A stretch of DNA of 62,301 nt. Source: Xenorhabdus indica. Its GTDB lineage: Bacteria > Pseudomonadota > Gammaproteobacteria > Enterobacterales > Enterobacteriaceae. Shown here piece by piece: positions 37,236-48,702 of the stretch (position 1 is the stretch's first letter; each line of letters opens with the position of its first letter). The notes below the pieces were generated by a model. It did not search any database. It saw only the letters and a list, made by a program, of their open reading frames with translations, and had not been told where the DNA came from. Made by a program: the position numbers and the translations under genes. The stretch covers positions 1 to 62,301 of the forward strand of contig NZ_NKHP01000002.1 of the NCBI RefSeq assembly GCF_014467235.1, read 5' to 3'.

Positions 37236-37859
37236 ATGAAAAAATTTTGGTTCGCATTGGTGGGAGTGTTTATGGCATTTAATGCCAGCGCTTCTGGCTT
37301 CTCTGAAGGCAAGCAATATGTTGCATTAAAAGATCCTGTTGCGGATCAACCTCAGGTTTTAGAGTTTTTCTCTTTTTATTGTCCACACTGTTACCAGTTT
37401 GAAAATATTTATCATGTGCCTGGTACGATTCAGAAAAACCTGCCTGCTGGCGTTACCCATGAACGTTATCATGTCGATTTTCTGGGTCCTTTGGGTAAAG
37501 ATCTGACAGATGCCTGGGCTGTTGCTATCGTAATGAAAGTACAGGATAAAGTAGCGCCGATTCTGTTTGATGGTATCCAGAAAACTCAGACTATCATCTC
37601 TAAGGCTGATATCCGTAATGCTTTTATCAAAGCAGGTGTTCCTGGTGAAGAATATGATGCAGCATTAAATAGTTTCATAGTGAAATCTGTGGCAGCTAAA
37701 GAACGCCAGGCGGCTCAAGCTTTGCAACTGCAAGGTGTTCCGGCAACTTTCGTCAATGGTAAATATATGATTAACAATGGCGGAATGGATGTTAAATCTG
37801 CGCAGGATTATGCCAAACAATATTCTGATGTTGTGAATTATCTGGTAACAAAAAAATAG
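37236..37859 (+). CDS. dsbA: Thiol:disulfide interchange protein DsbA
   Basis: A 207-residue periplasmic oxidoreductase with signal peptide (cleavage near NASAS, about residue 20). The active site is C49-P-H-C52 in FFSFYCPHCYQF, and the cis-Pro loop is QGVPATF. It introduces disulfides in secreted proteins and is reoxidised by DsbB. Length agrees with E. coli (208). It follows srkA; yihF and yihG, found before polA in E. coli, are absent. Confidence 0.97.
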   Translation: MKKFWFALVGVFMAFNASASGFSEGKQYVALKDPVADQPQVLEFFSFYCPHCYQFENIYHVPGTIQKNLPAGVTHERYHVDFLGPLGKDLTDAWAVAIVMKVQDKVAPILFDGIQKTQTIISKADIRNAFIKAGVPGEEYDAALNSFIVKSVAAKERQAAQALQLQGVPATFVNGKYMINNGGMDVKSAQDYAKQYSDVVNYLVTKK

Positions 37860-38250
37860 GCCGTCACTATTAATATAAAATGATACAAGTATTGTGCCTG
37901 TTACTATAAGACTGGCACAATACTTGCTAAAAACCGCCTTTCATAACATAAACTCCGGTTATATCCACAAGTCAGTGATTTGTAAGTAGTTGCAATACTT
38001 TCATAATATTTGACGTAATTCATTGATTTTTACTCTCAGTTATTCCTTTTTAACATGGATAAACATAAATCTGTTTTATGTGCCAATTTTTTGTGCACAA
38101 AGTTATCCACAATTTATTTATCAGAATATTTGTCAGGACATATAGAGGACATAGGTAACAGAACGAGAAAATTATCGCAAAATTCGTCTATGACTGCACA
38201 GTATGGCATTCTATTCTTTATTCATACTACAGAACGACGAAGACAATTTT
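37860..38250. other. dsbA-polA intergenic region
   Basis: 391 bp without a gene. CAAGTATTGTGCC (37886-37898) and GGCACAATACTTG (37914-37926) form a perfect 13-bp stem with a 15-nt loop, likely ending dsbA transcripts although no T-run follows. A consensus DnaA box TTATCCACA is at 38103-38111, ahead of polA. The E. coli genes yihF and yihG that occupy this interval are missing. Confidence 0.6.
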
Positions 38251-41061
38251 ATGGTACAGATAGCAGATAATCCCCTGATTTTGGTTGATGGTTCTTCATA
38301 CCTTTATCGTGCATACCATGCTTTCCCTCCTCTGACAAACAGTGCAGGCGAACCGACAGGCGCCATGTATGGTGTACTGAATATGCTGCGCAGTTTAATC
38401 CTGCAATATAAGCCTAGCCATGTGGCGGTTGTATTTGACGCCAAAGGTAAGACGTTCCGTGATGAATTATTTGCTGAATATAAATCTCATCGTCCATCGA
38501 TGCCGGATGACTTACGTGAGCAGATTGAGCCGCTGCATAAAATGGTCAAGGCAATGGGACTGCCAATTTTGGTTGTGCCGGGGGTTGAGGCAGATGACGT
38601 CATTGGTACATTGGCGTTGCAGGCAGAAAAAGAGGGGCATTCCGTTTTGATCAGCACAGGCGATAAAGATATGGCTCAGTTAGTGACGCCTAATATCACG
38701 CTGATCAACACCATGACTAACACCATTTTGGGACCGGATGAAGTCATTGAAAAGTATGGTATTCCGCCGGAATTAATTATCGATTTCCTTGCATTGATGG
38801 GGGATTCTTCCGATAACATTCCGGGTGTACCGGGGGTTGGAGAGAAAACGGCACTGGGATTGTTACAGGGCATCGGTGGATTGAATGAGATCTACGCCAG
38901 ACTTGATGAGATTGTGACACTCAGTTTCCGTGGTGCAAAAACGCTGGCTGGAAAAATGGAGCAGCATAAAGAAGTTGCTTACCTCTCTTATCAGTTGGCG
39001 ACCATTAAAACCGACGTTGAGCTGGATAAAACCTGTCTGGATCTTACGGTTTCCGCACCGGATAACGATGAATTATTGGCGCTGTTCGGTCACTATGAAT
39101 TTAAACGCTGGTTGAGCGTTGTACAAAATGGCAGTTGGTTAGAAAGCCGTCCGTCAGAGAAAAGCGGGCAAAAGCCAACAACCAGCACGACAAACAAATC
39201 CACCGCAGCCGTAGCGAATATTTCTCCCGAAAGCTACCAGACTATCCTTGATCAGAAATCTCTTGATGAATGGGTTGGGAAACTGAAACAGGCACCCGTA
39301 TTTTCGTTTGATACTGAAACAGACGGACTTGATACTTTAACTGCCAATCTGATTGGAATGTCTTTTGCTGTTGCAGTGCCCCAATCTTCAAAAGGGGAAT
39401 CCAGTGTTGAAGCCGCTTATCTGCCGTTGGGACACGATTATCTGGACGCGCCACAACAGTTGGATTTGCATGAAGTGCTTACGGCCTTGAAACCGCTGTT
39501 GGAAGATGCCAACCTGCCGAAGATTGGTCAGAATCTGAAATTTGATCGTGGTGTACTGGAACGCCACGGTGTGGCATTGAATGGTATTGTTTTTGATACG
39601 ATGCTGGAATCGTATGTCCTGAACAGTGTCGCAGGACGGCATGATATGGACAGCCTTGCTGAGCGTCATTTGGGATATAAAACCACGACTTTTGAAGAAA
39701 TTGCGGGCAAGGGTAAAAAACAGCTTACTTTTAACCAGATTCCACTGGAAGAGGCGGCAAAATATGCTGCGGAAGATGCAGATATTACCTTGCGGTTGCA
39801 TCAGGCTATGTATCCACAACTAGAAAATGTGCCGGCACTGAAAAAAGTTTTCCAGGACATCGAAATGCCGTTGATTCCTGTACTTTCTCGCATGGAACGG
39901 ACAGGCGTTTTGATCGATGCTAATACGTTAGCGGAACATTCGAAAAAGATTACGGCACGTTTACTCGAACTGGAAAAAGCCGCTTATGCATTGGCTGAAG
40001 AAGAGTTCAATCTTGCTTCACCTAAACAATTGCAGGTCATCTTGTTTGAAAAAATGAATCTGCCTGTTTTGAAAAAAACGCCAAATGGTGCTCCCTCCAC
40101 GAATGAAGAAGTGCTGGAAGAGCTGGCAGAAGATCACGAGTTACCAAGAATTATTTTGGAACACCGTGGGCTGGCAAAACTGAAATCGACTTATACCGAT
40201 AAATTGCCGCTGATGGTCAGTCCACTGACTCAACGGGTTCACACCTCTTATCATCAGGCAGTGACAGCAACCGGGCGTCTCTCTTCCCGTGATCCTAACC
40301 TGCAAAATATTCCTGTTCGTAATGAAGAAGGGCGACGTATTCGCCAGGCCTTTATTGCACCAGAGGGTTATCGCATCATGGCTGCGGATTATTCGCAGAT
40401 TGAGTTGCGGATTATGGCGCATTTATCACAGGATAAGGGATTATTGGATGCTTTCGCACAAGGCAAAGACATTCACCGTGCTACGGCCGCAGAAGTTTTT
40501 GGTGTGCCACTGGAGCAAGTTACCAGCGAACAGCGCCGCAGCGCGAAAGCAATTAACTTTGGTCTGATTTATGGCATGAGTTCGTTTGGTTTGTCCCGTC
40601 AATTGGGTATTTCGCGTGGGGAAGCTCAGCGTTATATGGAACTCTATTTTGAGCGTTATCCGGGTGTACGGGAATATATGGACCGCACTCGTCAACAGGC
40701 TGCTGAGAACGGATTTGTTGAGACACTGGAAGGCCGTCGTCTGTATCTGCCAGATATCAAATCGCGCAATGCCATGCGTCGTAAGGCTTCTGAGCGTGAG
40801 GCCATTAATGCCCCGATGCAGGGAACGGCAGCAGATATTATCAAATTGGCTATGATAGCGGTGGATGACTGGATCGTCACTGCACAACCGAATGTGCGTA
40901 TGATTATGCAGGTTCATGATGAATTGGTGTTTGAAGTACATGAATCAGAGCTGGTTATCGCGGAACAGAAAATCAGAGAGTTGATGGAGAAAAGTATGCA
41001 GCTTGGTGTCCCTCTGAAAGTTGATGTGGGGGTCGGGGAGAATTGGGATCAGGCTCACTAA
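38251..41061 (+). CDS. polA: DNA polymerase I
   Basis: 936 residues from the ATG at 38251 ([20 protein letters not shown]), which matches E. coli PolA; the open frame upstream is not used. The N-terminal 5'-3' exonuclease has [12 protein letters not shown] and [18 protein letters not shown]; the 3'-5' exonuclease has [11 protein letters not shown] and KFDRGVLE; the polymerase has [14 protein letters not shown] [16 protein letters not shown] and [10 protein letters not shown]. It removes RNA primers and fills gaps in lagging-strand synthesis and repair. A strong terminator and the Spot 42 gene follow. Confidence 0.98.
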   Translation: MVQIADNPLILVDGSSYLYRAYHAFPPLTNSAGEPTGAMYGVLNMLRSLILQYKPSHVAVVFDAKGKTFRDELFAEYKSHRPSMPDDLREQIEPLHKMVKAMGLPILVVPGVEADDVIGTLALQAEKEGHSVLISTGDKDMAQLVTPNITLINTMTNTILGPDEVIEKYGIPPELIIDFLALMGDSSDNIPGVPGVGEKTALGLLQGIGGLNEIYARLDEIVTLSFRGAKTLAGKMEQHKEVAYLSYQLATIKTDVELDKTCLDLTVSAPDNDELLALFGHYEFKRWLSVVQNGSWLESRPSEKSGQKPTTSTTNKSTAAVANISPESYQTILDQKSLDEWVGKLKQAPVFSFDTETDGLDTLTANLIGMSFAVAVPQSSKGESSVEAAYLPLGHDYLDAPQQLDLHEVLTALKPLLEDANLPKIGQNLKFDRGVLERHGVALNGIVFDTMLESYVLNSVAGRHDMDSLAERHLGYKTTTFEEIAGKGKKQLTFNQIPLEEAAKYAAEDADITLRLHQAMYPQLENVPALKKVFQDIEMPLIPVLSRMERTGVLIDANTLAEHSKKITARLLELEKAAYALAEEEFNLASPKQLQVILFEKMNLPVLKKTPNGAPSTNEEVLEELAEDHELPRIILEHRGLAKLKSTYTDKLPLMVSPLTQRVHTSYHQAVTATGRLSSRDPNLQNIPVRNEEGRRIRQAFIAPEGYRIMAADYSQIELRIMAHLSQDKGLLDAFAQGKDIHRATAAEVFGVPLEQVTSEQRRSAKAINFGLIYGMSSFGLSRQLGISRGEAQRYMELYFERYPGVREYMDRTRQQAAENGFVETLEGRRLYLPDIKSRNAMRRKASEREAINAPMQGTAADIIKLAMIAVDDWIVTAQPNVRMIMQVHDELVFEVHESELVIAEQKIRELMEKSMQLGVPLKVDVGVGENWDQAH

Positions 41062-41084
41062 TCTTTAATTGAATAATTTTTATG

Positions 41085-41122
41085 AAAGCCACAGTGCATT
41101 TAATGCACTGTGGCTTTCTTTA
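41085..41122 (+). terminator. polA: polA terminator
   Basis: AAAGCCACAGTGCAT and ATGCACTGTGGCTTT form a 15-bp perfect stem with a 3-nt loop, followed by CTTTATTA. It lies 24 nt after the polA stop. Confidence 0.85.
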
Positions 41123-41325
41123 TTATACTGTGAAGGGGCGTGAGACAAGAATTTTGATCAGATTTGAGATTAGATCCAGATCCCACAAATATGTAATTAA
41201 ACTACAAGAAAAATGGTGTAATGACAGAGATTGATCACATAATTGTGGCTAAATCGAGGTATTTATTGAAAATTAATTACAAAAAAATCTTTTGTTGATA
41301 AAAAAAATAGGGTAAAGTTATCGGC

Positions 41326-41435
41326 GTAGGGTACAGAGGTAAGATGTTCTATCTTTCAGACCTTTTACTTCACGTAATCGGATTTAGCTGAATATTAGCT
41401 GCCCCAGTCATCTCTTTTGACTGGGGCGTTTTTTT
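41326..41435 (+). ncRNA. spf: Spot 42 small RNA
   Basis: The sequence begins GTAGGGTACAGAGG and runs through GATGTTCTATCTTTCAG and CACGTAATCGGATTT as in E. coli Spot 42, ending in the GCCCCAGTCA/TGACTGGGGC terminator stem and a T7 run. Its length is about 110 nt, and its place between polA and engB is the same as in E. coli. Spot 42 is an Hfq-dependent RNA that represses secondary carbon-use genes and is itself repressed by CRP-cAMP in enterics. Confidence 0.97.
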
Positions 41436-41500
41436 ATGCGTGATTTACGATTGTTGCAGAAGATGAGAAGGGAAAAGGTGGAAATGACTTCACTTCAAAA

Positions 41501-42124
41501 TTACTTCACTTCAATAGTGGGCTGGCTGAACCAGCTATTAAGTTTCTGTTCAAGTTGGTCTATGCCGATTTTTTTCAGAACAGAGAAATTCTCGATCTGA
41601 ATATCGCCTTCCAGCCTAGCCAATTCCTGACGTACTTTGTTTAATTGGCTCTTGCGTGCCCCTGATGCCAGTTTATCGGCTTTGGTCAGTAGTATCATGA
41701 CTGGCACCTGCATCACGACGGCCCATTCAATCATTTGCCTATCCAGATCTTTGAGTGGATGACGAATATCCATCAATACCACCAGCCCCTGTAGGCATTC
41801 ACGTTTCTGGAGATATTCGCCCAATGCTCTCTGCCACTTGAGTTTCATTTCTTCCGGTACTTGTGCATAGCCATAACCCGGTAAGTCAACGAGGCGTATG
41901 CCTTCTTCCACCTCAAACAGGTTAATCAATTGAGTTCGTCCGGGAGTTTTACTGGTACGGGCAAGGCTCTTTTGCCGGGTCAGTGCATTCAGTGCACTGG
42001 ATTTACCGGCATTTGACCGACCGGCAAACGCGACCTCAATGCCCACATCTTGAGGCAGGTGGCGAATGTCAGGTGCACTCGTGACAAAGTGGGTCATATG
42101 ATAGTTGTAGTTCTTGATGGTCAA
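41501..42124 (-). CDS. engB: Ribosome biogenesis GTPase EngB (YihA/YsxC)
   Basis: A 207-residue TRAFAC GTPase: G1 [10 protein letters not shown]3 [12 protein letters not shown]4 LTKADK. It is needed for assembly of the large ribosomal subunit and for cell division. An internal ATG at [10 protein letters not shown] is a possible alternative start, nine codons downstream. It is convergent with spf, as in E. coli. Confidence 0.96.
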   Translation of the reverse strand: MTIKNYNYHMTHFVTSAPDIRHLPQDVGIEVAFAGRSNAGKSSALNALTRQKSLARTSKTPGRTQLINLFEVEEGIRLVDLPGYGYAQVPEEMKLKWQRALGEYLQKRECLQGLVVLMDIRHPLKDLDRQMIEWAVVMQVPVMILLTKADKLASGARKSQLNKVRQELARLEGDIQIENFSVLKKIGIDQLEQKLNSWFSQPTIEVK

Positions 42125-42516
42125 AATGGTTATCTCCCTGCGGAATACACAAAAAAAACAGCGCGGTGATTATACCGAGAGCAACGGCTTGTGGACAGGT
42201 GTAACTTTATCGTGATGTTTCTATTACGACATATTTTTACTTTTTGACTGAAATTATTTTTGCCTAACGTAGTAAAGAATATTCTGCAACTTTTTCCTGC
42301 CTAATATGTATGAAAGAACACCAAGATAGACGCTATTCCAAAAATAAACTCTACCCAAAATATGAGAATATAATATCTATTTAGATAGATATTCTTTAGC
42401 AAAACTCATAATTGCTCGTAAAAGTTGGTAAATCTTTGCAACTTAGCGCTATAGGGAATTACACTTAATGAGTTTTATGGGTTTTGTTATTGACCTCAAG
42501 AATAAAGGAACCATCA
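42125..42516. other. engB-ppiA divergent intergenic region
   Basis: 392 bp between divergent engB and ppiA, AT-rich, holding both promoters. I see no gene, strong hairpin or RNA motif in it. The neighbours differ from E. coli, where ppiA and engB are far apart, so this is a rearrangement joint. Confidence 0.5.
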
Positions 42517-43086
42517 ATGTTTAAACGTATTTTTGTGTCGCTTATGACGGCATGTGCTATCAGTGTGATGGCTGCTCCAGCATTGGCTGCTGAAACTCAC
42601 GTGAAGCTGGTGACATCAGCAGGTGAAATAGAGCTTGAACTGGATAGCAATAAGGCACCGATTACCACAAAGAATTTCGTTGAGTATGTGAATGAGGGTT
42701 TTTATAACAATACGATTTTCCATCGCGTTATTCCCGGTTTCATGATCCAGGGAGGGGGATTTACAAAAGATATGAAACAGAAAGTAACCAAAGCCCCAAT
42801 CAAAAATGAAGCTGATAATGGATTACGTAACTTGCGTGGAACAATTGCAATGGCGCGCACCGCAGATAAGGATAGTGCAACCAGTCAGTTTTTTATTAAT
42901 GTGACTGATAATGCTTTTCTTGACCACGGTCAGCGTGATTTCGGCTATGCCGTCTTTGGTAAGGTAGTGAAAGGGATGGATGTGGTTGACAAAATTTCTC
43001 AAGTCAAAACAGAAAATGTTGGGCCTTACCAAAATGTTCCTGTGAAACCGATTGTGATCCTTTCTGCAAAGGTTGTTTCCCAATAA
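42517..43086 (+). CDS. ppiA: Periplasmic peptidyl-prolyl isomerase A (cyclophilin)
   Basis: 189 residues from the ATG at 42517 ([16 protein letters not shown]), chosen for the AAAGGA site 7 nt before it. The signal peptide is cleaved near ALAAE (about residue 24). The cyclophilin core shows [15 protein letters not shown] and ATSQFFINV. It catalyses cis-trans isomerisation of proline in periplasmic proteins. pabA follows, as in the E. coli order, but without yhfG and fic. Confidence 0.95.
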   Translation: MFKRIFVSLMTACAISVMAAPALAAETHVKLVTSAGEIELELDSNKAPITTKNFVEYVNEGFYNNTIFHRVIPGFMIQGGGFTKDMKQKVTKAPIKNEADNGLRNLRGTIAMARTADKDSATSQFFINVTDNAFLDHGQRDFGYAVFGKVVKGMDVVDKISQVKTENVGPYQNVPVKPIVILSAKVVSQ

Positions 43087-43416
43087 CCTTGATGAGAAAA
43101 CCCCTTTTTTTACCTGAAAAATAGAGAATGAGACGGTATTGGCCTGTTATTACACTTTTTGAAGTTTCAGGGTTTTTAAAGTGCCGTCTCCCTTTCTCAC
43201 TCCTCTATCGTTTTCACACGAAAAAGATCTCACTGTGAATATGTGCCGCTGTCTGGCGGTAATCCCTGCCCCTATTTTAAAAATGCCTATGTGGTATGAT
43301 GACAGTCCCGCTACCGTTGGTGCTGCTTTACCTAATTTTACCGTGATACAGAACGCATAATGTCCGATAGGACAACGCAATATATAAAACTATAAAAATC
43401 AGTAGGATGAACTCCT
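43087..43416. other. ppiA-pabA intergenic region
   Basis: 330 bp. No credible gene is seen; a 76-codon minus-strand frame at 43150-43380 has no ribosome site or recognisable motif. In E. coli this interval carries yhfG and fic, which are missing here. It must include the pabA promoter. Confidence 0.5.
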
Positions 43417-43992
<576 letters not shown>

Positions 43993-44016
43993 CGAAGAAC
44001 GATTTAATCTTTCTTT

Positions 44017-44041
44017 TGGCTGTTGTTTCCGGCCATTTTTT
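44017..44041 (+). terminator. pabA: Likely pabA terminator
   Basis: TGGC and GCCA pair across an 11-nt loop region, followed by TTTTTT. It is a short stem, so support is moderate. Confidence 0.5.
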
Positions 44042-44130
44042 ACGAAGCACCTGTGGGCAGGTTATATGACTAAATGATGCACCAGCGGGTTTCATTTTGT
44101 TAAGGATGAGAAAAGCTGGAGGAAGGAAAG

Positions 44131-44162
44131 CAAAAAGCCAGTGCTCTATGGGCTGCACTGGC
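44131..44162 (-). terminator. crp: crp terminator
   Basis: On the minus strand, GCCAGTGC and GCACTGGC form an 8-bp stem with a 10-nt loop, followed by TTTTTG. It lies just after the crp stop. Confidence 0.85.
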
Positions 44163-44186
44163 CTAATTCAAGCGCAATTTCAGGAA

Positions 44187-44819
44187 TTAGCGGGTTCCAT
44201 AAACGACAATCGTTTTGCCGTGCGCAGAGATCAGGTTTTGATCTTCCAGCATTTTCAGAATGCGGCCGACTGTTTCACGGGAGCATCCGACAATCTGCCC
44301 AATTTCCTGACGTGTAATTTTGATTTGCATACCATCAGGATGGGTCATTGCATCAGGCTGTTTGGCCAGATTGAGCAATGTCTGTGCAATACGACCTGTC
44401 ACATCCAGAAATGCCAGGTTTCCGACTTTTTCCGATGTTGTTTGTAAGCGGCTTGCCATCTGAGCGGATAAACGCATCAGAATGTCAGGATTAACCTGAA
44501 TTAACTGGCGAAATTTCTTATAGGAAATTTCAGCCACTTCACAGGCGCTCTTAGCCCGCACCCATGCAGTACGCTCTTGCCCTTCTTCAAACAATCCAAG
44601 TTCACCAATGAAATCCCCCTGATTTAAATAAGAGAGGATCATTTCTTTACCTTCTTCATCTTTTATTAGAACAGCAACTGAACCTTTAACAATGTAGTAA
44701 AGCGTTTCTGCTTTCTCGCCTTGATGAATAAGCGTGCTCTTGGATGGATATTTGTGAATATGGCAGTGTGACAAAAACCATTCAAGAGTAGGGTCTGTTT
44801 GTGGCTTGCCGAGAACCAT
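44187..44819 (-). CDS. crp: cAMP receptor protein CRP
   Basis: A 210-residue global regulator, nearly identical to E. coli CRP by eye. The cyclic-nucleotide pocket is [18 protein letters not shown], and the recognition helix lies in [19 protein letters not shown]. It activates or represses catabolic genes with cAMP. In this window likely targets are lsr and spf. yhfA, divergent from crp in E. coli, is not present. Confidence 0.99.
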   Translation of the reverse strand: MVLGKPQTDPTLEWFLSHCHIHKYPSKSTLIHQGEKAETLYYIVKGSVAVLIKDEEGKEMILSYLNQGDFIGELGLFEEGQERTAWVRAKSACEVAEISYKKFRQLIQVNPDILMRLSAQMASRLQTTSEKVGNLAFLDVTGRIAQTLLNLAKQPDAMTHPDGMQIKITRQEIGQIVGCSRETVGRILKMLEDQNLISAHGKTIVVYGTR

Positions 44820-45223
44820 TCGCTTTATCCTCTGTTGTTATTTCCGCCTTTATGTTCTGAGAAACTGACAGTTTCTCATCAGGCCGGCTTTATAAAGTCA
44901 ATAGATTAACATATTAACTTGCTGAAAAACCGACAAGTAAGAATTTTATATAGGTTTATAAGGATGCTAACATATTGGTGTAGTTATCCAGCCTCATAAA
45001 ACCTGCCAGCTTCGCTTGTAACTCTGTTTGTAACACAGGAAAACTTTTCTGTCTTCTCCTGTATCGCTTCAGCATATAAAACCAGTTAATAAATTACCAG
45101 AAATCTGTTTGCAGAATACCATTTACTACATTTTCATTTATAAGTGGGTGAATAGTTAGTGTTTTGTCACAGGTAACATTATTTTTTGTTACCTGTGTTA
45201 TTGATAATTAACTTGTGCTTAAT
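44820..45223. other. crp upstream region and prkB end
   Basis: 404 bp that hold the crp promoter and leader. A perfect 10-bp inverted repeat, CACAGGTAAC/GTTACCTGTG (45168-45197, 10-nt loop), lies just after the prkB stop and is a likely end of prkB transcripts. No other gene is seen; yhfA is absent. Confidence 0.55.
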
Positions 45224-46093
45224 TCAGGAAATTTTTTTGCCTTCCAGTAATTGTTGAACTAACGGAGCCATAATTAACTCCATTGCCAGTCCCATTTTTC
45301 CACCTGGAACGACGATAGTATTTATACTGGAAATAAACGAACCCTGAAGCATGGCCAGTAAATAAGGGAAATCGATTTGGCTCAGACCACGGAAGCGGAT
45401 GACGATAAAACTTTCGTCCAGAGAAGGGATAGCTTTGGCGGAAAAGGGGTTGGAGGTATCAACAGTAGGAACGCGTTGAAAGTTGATGTGAGTGCGGGAA
45501 AACTGTGGCGTAATATAGCGAATATAATCATCCATTGAACGAACCACGGAATCCATAACCGCTTCCCTTGAATGCCCGCGTTCACTGGTATCACGAATGA
45601 GCTTTTGTATCCATTCAAGATTGACGATGGGGACAACACCAATTAGCAGATCAACTAATTCGGCGACATTGTATTGCGGTGTGACAACACCACCATGTAA
45701 CCCTTCATAAAACAGCATATCGGTGTTTGATGGTAGTGATTCCCAGGGTGTGAATGTACCCGGTACTTGGTTGTAGGGAACAGCTTCATCATAAGTATGC
45801 AGATATTTCCGCCAGCGGCCAGTACCTGTTTCCCCATATTCAAAGAATGTCTTCTCCAGCATATGGAAATCATTCGCTTCTGGCCCGAAGTAACTGATGT
45901 GCCTGCCTTGTTCTTTCGCTTTACGTATTTCTGCGTCCATTTCAGGGCGGGTATAACGGTGGAAACTATCCCCTTCGATAAGTGCGGCAGTGATGCCGAG
46001 TTGTTGGAAAATCTTGCGAAATGCCACACTGGTGGTTGTCGTTCCGGCTCCGCTAGAGCCGGTTATGGCAATGACAGGGTGTTTGGCAGACAT
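45224..46093 (-). CDS. prkB: Phosphoribulokinase-like protein PrkB (YhfF-region kinase)
   Basis: 289 residues from the ATG at 46093 (MSAKHPVIAITGSSGAGTTT), same start and length as E. coli PrkB; an in-frame ATG seven codons upstream is less likely. It has the P-loop GSSGAGTTTTS, EGDSFHRYTRPEMD, and the late VPGGKMGLAMELIM. It belongs to the phosphoribulokinase/uridine kinase family; its physiological substrate in enterics is not settled. yheU follows upstream as in E. coli. Confidence 0.94.
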   Translation of the reverse strand: MSAKHPVIAITGSSGAGTTTTSVAFRKIFQQLGITAALIEGDSFHRYTRPEMDAEIRKAKEQGRHISYFGPEANDFHMLEKTFFEYGETGTGRWRKYLHTYDEAVPYNQVPGTFTPWESLPSNTDMLFYEGLHGGVVTPQYNVAELVDLLIGVVPIVNLEWIQKLIRDTSERGHSREAVMDSVVRSMDDYIRYITPQFSRTHINFQRVPTVDTSNPFSAKAIPSLDESFIVIRFRGLSQIDFPYLLAMLQGSFISSINTIVVPGGKMGLAMELIMAPLVQQLLEGKKIS

Positions 46094-46210
46094 AAGAAAC
46101 AGACTCCTTATCATAAAAATTGGGATGATCGTTCTCGCGATCAGCAGTATCAGGCCAATAAAACAAACAGATGTTGAATGAAATGCTATTGAGCCGGAAA
46201 TGATATGAAA

Positions 46211-46429
46211 CTATGGACGGAACATCTCCTTAGGCATGATATTGACAGTCTCATGCAATTCAGACCAGACCAGCAGGGCTTCACCCCGCTCAAGCTGGCG
46301 TTTTACATCCTGTACTTTTTGTTCCAATGTTTTTTCGCGTTCACCGTAGTCGGTGCCTTCCCGCAAGACAAAACTTTCGATCAAGCTGAGTAGAGTATCG
46401 GGTTCTACTTGTTGCCACGGGATAATCAT
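46211..46429 (-). CDS. yheU: UPF0270 protein YheU
   Basis: A 72-residue cytoplasmic protein, [20 protein letters not shown], of the same length as E. coli YheU. Its function is unknown. In E. coli it lies next to yheT; here the next gene is an unrelated exporter on the other strand, so the yheT-yheS block is interrupted. Confidence 0.93.
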   Translation of the reverse strand: MIIPWQQVEPDTLLSLIESFVLREGTDYGEREKTLEQKVQDVKRQLERGEALLVWSELHETVNIMPKEMFRP

Positions 46430-46588
46430 TGTGGTCGCTCCATATCACATTATATTAGCTGCTGGTATTGCTTAGTTTTGAGGTTGTTTTTGAGTTTAAC
46501 TTTCATTGTTAACTGGCCTTGTATGTTAAATAACATACTGCTATTTTCTTGGAAAGGAAATGTCAATAATTGAGGGATAAAGCACGTC

Positions 46589-47194
46589 ATGACCGCCAGC
46601 CTGATATTCTCACTTAGCACATTTATGTTTATCTCCGCAATCACGCCCGGCCCGAACAATATGTTACTGACATCATCTGGTGCCAACTTTGGGTTCCGCC
46701 GCTCGTTAATACTATTGTTGGGGATTGTTCTTGGGATGCAATCTGTCCTGTTGTTGTCTGCTTTTGGTATTGCGGCGTTACTGCTGGTGTATCCGGCCAT
46801 ACACACCGGATTGAAGGTGCTCGGTAGCCTGTATTTACTGTGGCTGGCCTGGAAGACGGTGACGGCACAATACAAACGGCTGGAGGCTACACAATCCCTT
46901 GGGATACCCATTAAAGGTCATCAAGGCTGGTTATTGCAGTTTTTGAACCCGAAAGCATGGATGATGGGGTTAGGGGCTATCAGCAGCTACAGTTTAGCAG
47001 GGGATTTATATATCCATTCCATTCTGGTCATCAGCGTGGTGATGCTATTGTGTAATACAGTCACCGGAATGGTATGGCTTATTTTGGGCGCTATGATTGG
47101 CCGTCTGTTAAAAAGCCGCACCGCATGGTTTACTTTCAATATCGTGATGGGGCTTTTGACCGCGGCTTGTGTACCATTGATCTGGGTGAGCTGA
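46589..47194 (+). CDS. LysE/RhtB-family amino-acid exporter
   Basis: A 201-residue inner-membrane protein with about six hydrophobic segments and the family N-terminal motif ITPGPNNMLLTSSGANFGFR. The later FLNPKAWMMGLGAIS segment is also typical. It is closest by eye to the EamB/YfiK (cysteine/O-acetylserine exporter) branch, but the substrate is not certain. It runs convergent with murP, leaving 1 nt between the stops, and is part of an insertion between yheU and yheS. Confidence 0.88.
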   Translation: MTASLIFSLSTFMFISAITPGPNNMLLTSSGANFGFRRSLILLLGIVLGMQSVLLLSAFGIAALLLVYPAIHTGLKVLGSLYLLWLAWKTVTAQYKRLEATQSLGIPIKGHQGWLLQFLNPKAWMMGLGAISSYSLAGDLYIHSILVISVVMLLCNTVTGMVWLILGAMIGRLLKSRTAWFTFNIVMGLLTAACVPLIWVS

Positions 47195-47195
47195 A

Positions 47196-48659
47196 TCAGC
47201 TTAAGTCAATGTCCTTGCTGCCAAAGAAAAATGTCAGCATAAAGCCGCTGATATACGAAACAATTAGCCCTGCACCGTATACTGCCATGCCCATGAAAAT
47301 GCCTGTCTGGGATGTTATTAAGGGCAGGGCAACTACACCGGAGGGGCCGAAAACCGTATTTAGGCCGACGGGCAATCCACACCAGGCAATCAGGCCGATA
47401 AAAAAACCACCAACAGCACCACCAAAACAGGCGGTAACGAAAGGTTTGATGCGAGGCAATGTTACACCATAAATCAAGGGCTCACCGATCCCCAAAAAGC
47501 CCGGTATGATAGCTCCTTTGATTTGAGTGCGTAGCAACGAATCTTTTTTGGCTCTGATATATAGCGCCAGCGCAGAGCCTACTTGCCCTGCTCCTGCCAT
47601 TGCCAGAATCGGAAACAGGGAATTAAACCCTTGTGTTTCTACCAGAGCAAAATAGACTGGCACAAACCCCTGATGTACACCGAACATCACAGCGATCAAG
47701 AACAGCCCCGCCAAAATGGCTGTACCGAATGGATTACCATTTAGGTTAGTGAAAAGCCATGACATTGCTGCAAACAGATAACTGCCTATTGGCATAATCA
47801 CAATAAAAGTAACCGCGCCCATAACAAGCAGCGTGATAGCAGAGGTCAGGATCATGTCCAGGTCAGCAGGCATGATCTTACGGATCTGCTTCTCAACCCA
47901 GGCTCCCAGAATACAGGCAATCAATACCCCGATAATATTTCCCCGTGGATCGATGGGAAAGCCAAAGAAATTGTTGATACCAGAATAAAAGCCGCTGAGG
48001 GAGTCAGGGTTGTAACCCAAAATAAACAGGGAAGCGATGATGGCCCCATTAACGCCTGAACCGCCAAAAGCCTTCTGAGCGTTGTAACCAATCAAGATAC
48101 TGAAGAAAGTGAACATTCCTTTGCTGAAAATTTTCATATAGCCGATCATTTCAACCAATACAGCGTTAAGTTGTGTAACACCCTGAATGAAAATTTGCTC
48201 CAGCAGAGTGGCAAGGCCTAATAGTAGACCAACAGCGATAAATCCGGGGATCAGAGGAGTAAAAATGGTAGCAAATTTGGTAAGGAATTTATGGATTGAA
48301 CGGGTTTGTTTCTCTTTGAGGTGTTTTTTATTGGAAGAGGCAATCTCTTTCAAATTTGCCGAGTGATGTTTTGTTGAAAGATGTTCAGAGGCCGGATGCT
48401 CAGCAGAACTTAATAGTTCATTCATCATCTCCGCTGCTGTTTGAGCCTTACCGGGGCCAAGGACAATCTGGAGTTGTTCATGACTTTCAATGACCCCCAG
48501 AACGTCGGGAATTAGCTTCAGTTTAGCCTTATCGACCAGCGAATTATCACGTAACGTCAATCTCAGACGAGTCATACAGTTGCCACTATGTATGACATTA
48601 CTTGTTCCACCAATAGCGTGAAGAATTTCAACCAGCATATCTGAATTAATTTTAGTCAC
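47196..48659 (-). CDS. murP: PTS N-acetylmuramic acid EIIBC component MurP
   Basis: About 487 residues from the GTG at 48659 ([12 protein letters not shown]), which has AGGGG 6 nt upstream; a GTG at 48686 is possible. EIIB has its phosphorylation Cys in [12 protein letters not shown]. The EIIC part has many membrane segments and [16 protein letters not shown]. No EIIA is present, so EIIA-Glc probably serves it, as in E. coli. It imports MurNAc as MurNAc-6-phosphate, the MurQ substrate. Downstream of murQ with a 43-nt gap. Confidence 0.95.
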   Translation of the reverse strand: MTKINSDMLVEILHAIGGTSNVIHSGNCMTRLRLTLRDNSLVDKAKLKLIPDVLGVIESHEQLQIVLGPGKAQTAAEMMNELLSSAEHPASEHLSTKHHSANLKEIASSNKKHLKEKQTRSIHKFLTKFATIFTPLIPGFIAVGLLLGLATLLEQIFIQGVTQLNAVLVEMIGYMKIFSKGMFTFFSILIGYNAQKAFGGSGVNGAIIASLFILGYNPDSLSGFYSGINNFFGFPIDPRGNIIGVLIACILGAWVEKQIRKIMPADLDMILTSAITLLVMGAVTFIVIMPIGSYLFAAMSWLFTNLNGNPFGTAILAGLFLIAVMFGVHQGFVPVYFALVETQGFNSLFPILAMAGAGQVGSALALYIRAKKDSLLRTQIKGAIIPGFLGIGEPLIYGVTLPRIKPFVTACFGGAVGGFFIGLIAWCGLPVGLNTVFGPSGVVALPLITSQTGIFMGMAVYGAGLIVSYISGFMLTFFFGSKDIDLS

Positions 48660-48702
48660 GTACCACCCCTGCGGTTTATCTTCCACAAAGAAAAAGTAAT
48701 GA

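Noticed and set aside
43150..43380. 76-codon minus-strand frame between ppiA and pabA
   Set aside because: No ribosome site, no recognisable motif, and no counterpart known to me at this place.
44097..44447. 116-codon plus-strand frame across the end of crp
   Set aside because: It is antisense to the highly conserved DNA-binding part of crp and spans the crp terminator.
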